Position numbers and translations under genes: made by a program
Notes under the pieces: generated by a model
The model's database searches: none
The model's input: the letters and a program-made list of their open reading frames with translations, nothing else
Told to the model about the DNA's origin: nothing
Assembly: GCA_905193155.1 (NCBI GenBank)
Contig: CAJJNQ010000055.1
Location: 1 to 13,958, forward strand
DNA from: an uncultured Christensenella sp.
GTDB lineage: Bacteria; Bacillota; Clostridia; Christensenellales; UBA1750
Direction of reading: 5' to 3'
Length of the DNA: 13,958 nucleotides
Shown: one piece after another, positions 13,631-13,958 of the stretch
Layout: each line of letters begins with the position of its first letter
Position numbering within the stretch: position 1 is the stretch's first letter

Positions 13631-13668
13631 CGCCGCGGACTGCGCTTAGTTCGCGGCGGCCTTTTTTT
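13631..13668 (+). terminator. Terminator of tRNA-Leu
   Basis: A 10-bp stem with one G-T pair (13631-13640 with 13649-13658) and an 8-nt loop is followed by GCC and seven T (13662-13668). The terminator forms the start of the direct repeat that returns at 13839. Confidence 0.85.
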
Positions 13669-13751
13669 ATCAAAAAAGACCACCTCTCTCACGCTCCGTC
13701 GCGGCTCCTCTTCCGCTAAAGGTCACGCTCCGTTCGCCTACTCGCTTGCAA
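13633..13751. repeat. Direct repeat, copy 1 (119 nt)
   Basis: It begins CCGCGGACTGCGCTTAG and ends ACTCGCTTGCAA, and is repeated at 13839 with only two C-to-T changes and one extra T in the T-run. It includes most of the tRNA terminator, an A/T dyad around ATC, and two copies of the word CACGCTCCGT. The stretch 13625-13958 has no convincing gene. Open frames through it run from the tRNA and have no start signal. Confidence 0.9.
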
Positions 13752-13794
13752 GCGCGCTCGTTTACGGCTCCCTGTCGCTAACAACCTTTCGCGG
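13713..13794. repeat. Nested inverted repeats within and after repeat copy 1
   Basis: The perfect 12-nt palindrome CGCTTGCAAGCG (13743-13754) sits between wider imperfect arms, CCGCTAAAGGT (13713-13723) and ACCTTTCGCGG (13784-13794), which match at ten of eleven positions. The dyad spans the end of repeat copy 1 and the following spacer. Confidence 0.55.
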
Positions 13795-13838
13795 GGATTA
13801 CGAAGCACTTCAACTAAATGAATACGCTAATTAGGTTA

Positions 13839-13875
13839 CCGCGGACTGCGCTTAGTTCGCGGCGGCCTTTTTTTT
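13839..13875 (+). terminator. Second copy of the terminator-like hairpin
   Basis: CCGCGGAC (13839-13846) pairs with GTTCGCGG (one wobble pair) and is followed by GCGGCC-type bases and eight T (13868-13875). It lies within repeat copy 2, with no gene between it and the first terminator. Confidence 0.6.
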
Positions 13876-13958
13876 ATCAAAAAAGACCACCTTTCTCACG
13901 CTTCGTCGCGGCTCCTCTTCCGCTAAAGGTCACGCTCCGTTCGCCTACTCGCTTGCAA
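13839..13958. repeat. Direct repeat, copy 2 (120 nt, cut by window end)
   Basis: This copy is nearly identical to 13633-13751, offset by 206 nt. The window stops exactly where copy 1 still matches, inside the CGCTTGCAAGCG palindrome, so the repeat may continue. Bases 13752-13838 would be the rest of the repeat unit if the array is tandem. Confidence 0.9.

Noticed and set aside
13529..13834. An open frame through the tRNA and the repeat
   Set aside because: It is made of tRNA, terminator and repeat sequence. It has no Shine-Dalgarno sequence and no plausible protein.
13633..13958. Repeats considered as a CRISPR array
   Set aside because: There are only two copies of about 120 nt with an 87-nt interval. 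CRISPR repeats are 20-50 nt with many similar-sized spacers, and no cas gene is present.
13538..13958. Repeats considered as attL/attR of an element integrated at tRNA-Leu
   Set aside because: The repeat starts 9 nt after the tRNA and contains none of it. The interval is only 87 nt with no integrase. I keep it only as a possible scar.

Overview
The window reads as a chromosomal fragment of a fairly GC-rich anaerobic Gram-positive bacterium, most likely a member of the Clostridia (Bacillota). The reasons are AGGAGG-type ribosome binding sites, hairpin-plus-T-run terminators, a type II lipoprotein signal, a PolA with no proofreading residues, a SigW-like ECF sigma factor with a zinc-finger anti-sigma partner, and the lower-glycolysis order pgk-tpiA-gpmI. 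It looks like a complete metagenomic contig. The left end opens inside a gene with a short AT-rich stretch unlike everything after it, and the right end stops inside a repeat.

Left part, 1-1915. The C-terminal end of a Na/Pi cotransporter-type protein (PhoU-like domain) is followed by a terminator. A minus-strand sugar phosphate isomerase/epimerase converges on it, with a perfect 19-bp hairpin just beyond its stop codon. Next comes a plus-strand gene for a 43-residue single-span membrane peptide that I do not recognise.

Glycolytic operon, 1975-5757, plus strand. A good promoter (TTGCAA-17-TATACT) drives pgk, tpiA and gpmI. These convert 1,3-bisphosphoglycerate to 3-phosphoglycerate, interconvert the triose phosphates, and convert 3-phosphoglycerate to 2-phosphoglycerate. 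A hairpin with a poor T-run sits between pgk and tpiA. A strong terminator closes the operon. The often-linked gap and eno genes are not in the window.

PolA operon, 5864-11447, minus strand. The order of transcription is polA, coaE, a membrane-anchored lytic transglycosylase, and a solute-binding lipoprotein. The junctions are 19 nt, a 4-nt ATGA overlap and an unusually long 77-nt overlap. The operon combines DNA repair, CoA synthesis, cell-wall cleavage and substrate capture at the membrane.

Envelope-stress pair, 11481-13448, minus strand. An ECF sigma factor is followed by a membrane anti-sigma factor in which the zinc-binding anti-sigma domain is fused to a DUF4349-like extracellular domain with a second membrane span. 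This is the most interesting protein in the window. The pair is divergent from a tRNA-Leu(CAA) gene.

Right end, 13625-13958. No gene was found. The stretch holds the tRNA terminator and two near-identical 119/120-nt direct repeats spaced 206 nt apart, each carrying a terminator-like hairpin. The sequence between them has nested inverted repeats. I found no CRISPR array, insertion sequence, integrase or phage gene, and no convincing new defence system.
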